From UBA1774 sp045628925 (GTDB lineage: Bacteria; Bacillota; Clostridia; Oscillospirales; Oscillospiraceae): 5,704 nucleotides of DNA. The translations under genes were made by a program, and so were the position numbers. Under the pieces are notes generated by a model. The model was not told the origin of the DNA, did not search any database, and saw only the letters and a program-made list of their open reading frames with translations. This document shows positions 4,237-5,704 of the stretch, piece by piece. The DNA lies in NCBI GenBank assembly GCA_045628925.1, contig JAZQQF010000080.1, positions 1 to 5,704 of the forward strand. Direction: 5' to 3'. Position 1 is the stretch's first letter, and each line of letters begins with the position of its first letter.

Positions 4237-5262
4237 ATGAGCGGGCATAAGCACGGGAAACAATCGAACAGAAAGCTCCTGCGCTGGCTGCCTGCCGCCG
4301 GGATGCTCACGCTGTTTGCGCTGGGCCTCCTTGTGTGGAAGCCTGCCGAGGATCAGCCGGAGCCGGGGAACGGACAGACCGTTCTCTCCGTAACCGAGAC
4401 CGAGCCGCCGGTGACCTTTTCCGGCGCGGAAAACGTGGCGCTGCGGGTCATGAGCACACCGGAGCCGATCCCCGTTCCGTCGGGCACGGGGCGGTACGTT
4501 TCAGACGGGCGGACGGACGGCTACGCGGTATCCCCCAGGGCGGACGCCTGCTGGCCCGGCATGAGCGACCTTGCCGAGGCCGCCCAGCAGCACACCTGCC
4601 GCTTCATGAGCGGCAGCGGCGAGCTGCTGCCGGATTACGATTTCGGCGACGCGGTGCCCGAATCCCAGCCGGTGGAGGACAGCTTTTTCTCCGACAGCGT
4701 ATTCATCGGCAATTCCCTCGAGCAGGGCTTCATGCTCTATGCGGGACTGCGGACGGCGGATATCTTCGCCACCCAGTCCATCAACGTGACGAACATCTAT
4801 TTCACCAAGGTGGTGGAGGACGAGGAGGCCGGGATGCTCACCCTGCTGGAGGCCATGGCGCGGAAGCAGTATGCCAAGGTCTTCGTCATGTTGGGCGTGA
4901 ACGAGCTGAGCTACGCCACGAAGGACAGTTTTTATAACGAATATGCCCAGCTCATCGACGATATCCGCGAGATGGAGCCGGGCGCGGACATCTTCCTCCA
5001 GTCCATCACGCCCGTGTCGGCGAAGGAAAACGAAGCCAGCACGGTCTTCAATAACAAACGCATCCACGAATTCAATGAGATCATTCAGCAGCTGGCGGCG
5101 GACAAGGAGGCCCATTACCTCCATGTATACGACGCGCTGGCCGATGAGGACGGCTGCCTGCCGGAGGGCTCCAGCGACGACGGCATCCACCCCTACCCGA
5201 AGTATTATTCCCGCTGGCTCACCTACCTCCGCAGCCATACGGTGACGGAGGTCATCCGATGA
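4237..5262 (+). CDS. Membrane-anchored SGNH/GDSL-family hydrolase
   Basis: This 341-residue protein starts with a basic segment and one membrane helix (about 14-34) without a lipobox, so it should be anchored with its catalytic part outside. Residues about 35-148 are a Pro/Glu/Ser-rich region that I do not recognise. The SGNH domain follows: FIGNSLEQG (156-164) with nucleophile Ser160, VFVMLGVNEL (215-224) with Gly220 and Asn222, and DDGIHPYPKYY (314-324) with Asp315 and His318. The family cleaves esters, often acyl groups on sugars, peptidoglycan or other cell-wall polymers; the substrate is unknown. Block I has Asn159 where GDS(L) normally has Asp, and the usual block II glycine seems replaced (TQSINV, 179-184). 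An upstream in-frame ATG (4204) would add 11 residues but lies only about 8 nt after the predicted transcription start. The chosen ATG has only a purine-rich GGAAGGGAAGAG (4217-4228) as a weak SD. The 3' end overlaps the next gene by ATGA. Confidence 0.9.
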   Translation: MSGHKHGKQSNRKLLRWLPAAGMLTLFALGLLVWKPAEDQPEPGNGQTVLSVTETEPPVTFSGAENVALRVMSTPEPIPVPSGTGRYVSDGRTDGYAVSPRADACWPGMSDLAEAAQQHTCRFMSGSGELLPDYDFGDAVPESQPVEDSFFSDSVFIGNSLEQGFMLYAGLRTADIFATQSINVTNIYFTKVVEDEEAGMLTLLEAMARKQYAKVFVMLGVNELSYATKDSFYNEYAQLIDDIREMEPGADIFLQSITPVSAKENEASTVFNNKRIHEFNEIIQQLAADKEAHYLHVYDALADEDGCLPEGSSDDGIHPYPKYYSRWLTYLRSHTVTEVIR

Positions 5263-5704
5263 CCCTGCGGTATACGGCGCGGCCCGAGGACGAGGGACGG
5301 ACGCTCCGAAGCGTGATGCGCAGCTCTCTGCGGCTTTCCGCTGCCCGCATCCGGGCGCTGAAGGCCGCTGACGCTTTTCTGGTGAACGGGGAAGCGGTGT
5401 TTTCCAACTGCGTCCTCCATGCGGGGGACGAGATATCCCTCACGCTCACCGAGCCTGCGCCGGACTATCCGGCGGAGGACGGGGAAGTGAAGATCCTCTA
5501 TGAGGACGAAGTTCTGCTGGCGGCGGACAAGCCGCGGGGCATGATCGTCCACCCCACCCACAGCCGCTATGCGGGCACGCTGGCGAACCGGGTCTGGGGC
5601 CATATCCGGCGGAACGGCGGGGACGGCTGCCATATCGTGAACCGGCTGGACCGGGACACCGGCGGCGTCGTCCTCTTTGCGAAGAACAGCCACGTCTGCG
5701 CGCT
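5259..5704 (+). CDS. RluA-family pseudouridine synthase, incomplete at the window edge
   Basis: The first 148 residues of a cytoplasmic RNA pseudouridine synthase are present; the frame is open to the end of the window. Residues about 12-65 resemble an S4 RNA-binding domain (LRLSAARIRALK ... FLVNGEAV ... GDEISL). The catalytic domain begins near 78 with ILYEDEVLLAADKPRGMIVHPT, and the motif NRLDRDTGG (128-136) holds the catalytic Asp131. The common His of HRLD is Asn here, a change seen in other clostridial members. RluA-type enzymes convert uridine to pseudouridine in rRNA or tRNA; the target site cannot be assigned. The ATG overlaps the stop of the SGNH hydrolase gene (ATGA), and GGAGG (5247-5251) lies 7 nt upstream, so both reinitiation and direct initiation are possible. 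A complete protein would probably be about 290-320 residues. Confidence 0.93.
   Translation, partial: MTLRYTARPEDEGRTLRSVMRSSLRLSAARIRALKAADAFLVNGEAVFSNCVLHAGDEISLTLTEPAPDYPAEDGEVKILYEDEVLLAADKPRGMIVHPTHSRYAGTLANRVWGHIRRNGGDGCHIVNRLDRDTGGVVLFAKNSHVCA

Noticed and set aside
4501..5238. Minus-strand open frame of 245 codons
   Set aside because: It is the antisense shadow of the SGNH hydrolase gene, whose catalytic motifs are on the plus strand.

Overview
The window looks like chromosomal DNA of a GC-rich anaerobic Firmicute, most likely a gut clostridium of the Oscillospiraceae type. This is inferred from G/C-ending codons, strong AGGAGG-type ribosome binding sites, the long-form U32 protein, a clostridial-style lipoprotein cyclophilin, a membrane-anchored SGNH hydrolase, and short structured repeats between genes. 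No species can be named from the sequence alone.

Layout. Positions 1-270 hold no credible gene. They contain hairpins, a palindrome and two diverged copies of a roughly 61-bp repeat. An intrinsic terminator (271-308) closes a minus-strand gene for a fumarylacetoacetate hydrolase (FAH) family enzyme (319-963, TTG start). A 123-bp divergent gap separates it from a small plus-strand regulator (1087-1425) that resembles the DNA-binding domain of ModE. The regulator ends only 4 bp from the end of a convergent minus-strand pair: a lipoprotein cyclophilin-type peptidyl-prolyl isomerase (3436-4029), then a long U32-family protein (1430-3436), joined by a TGATG stop/start overlap. A second divergent gap (4030-4236) carries a good sigma-A-type promoter for a plus-strand pair: a membrane-anchored SGNH/GDSL hydrolase (4237-5262), then an RluA-family pseudouridine synthase (5259 to the window edge, incomplete), joined by an ATGA overlap.

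How the genes work together. There are two translationally coupled pairs, each joining an extracytoplasmic protein (lipoprotein PPIase; anchored SGNH hydrolase) to a cytoplasmic protein of a family that modifies RNA (U32; RluA type). This may be ordinary housekeeping clustering. The ModE-like regulator may act on the divergent FAH gene, but nothing proves it. Two terminator-like hairpins on the plus strand lie inside the U32 gene and may end transcripts reading through from the regulator.

I found no convincing evidence of a new defence, mobile or biosynthetic system. The points most worth a second look are the repeat cluster, the antisense terminators in the U32 gene, the palindromes over the two promoter elements at 4159-4194, and the variant SGNH motifs.
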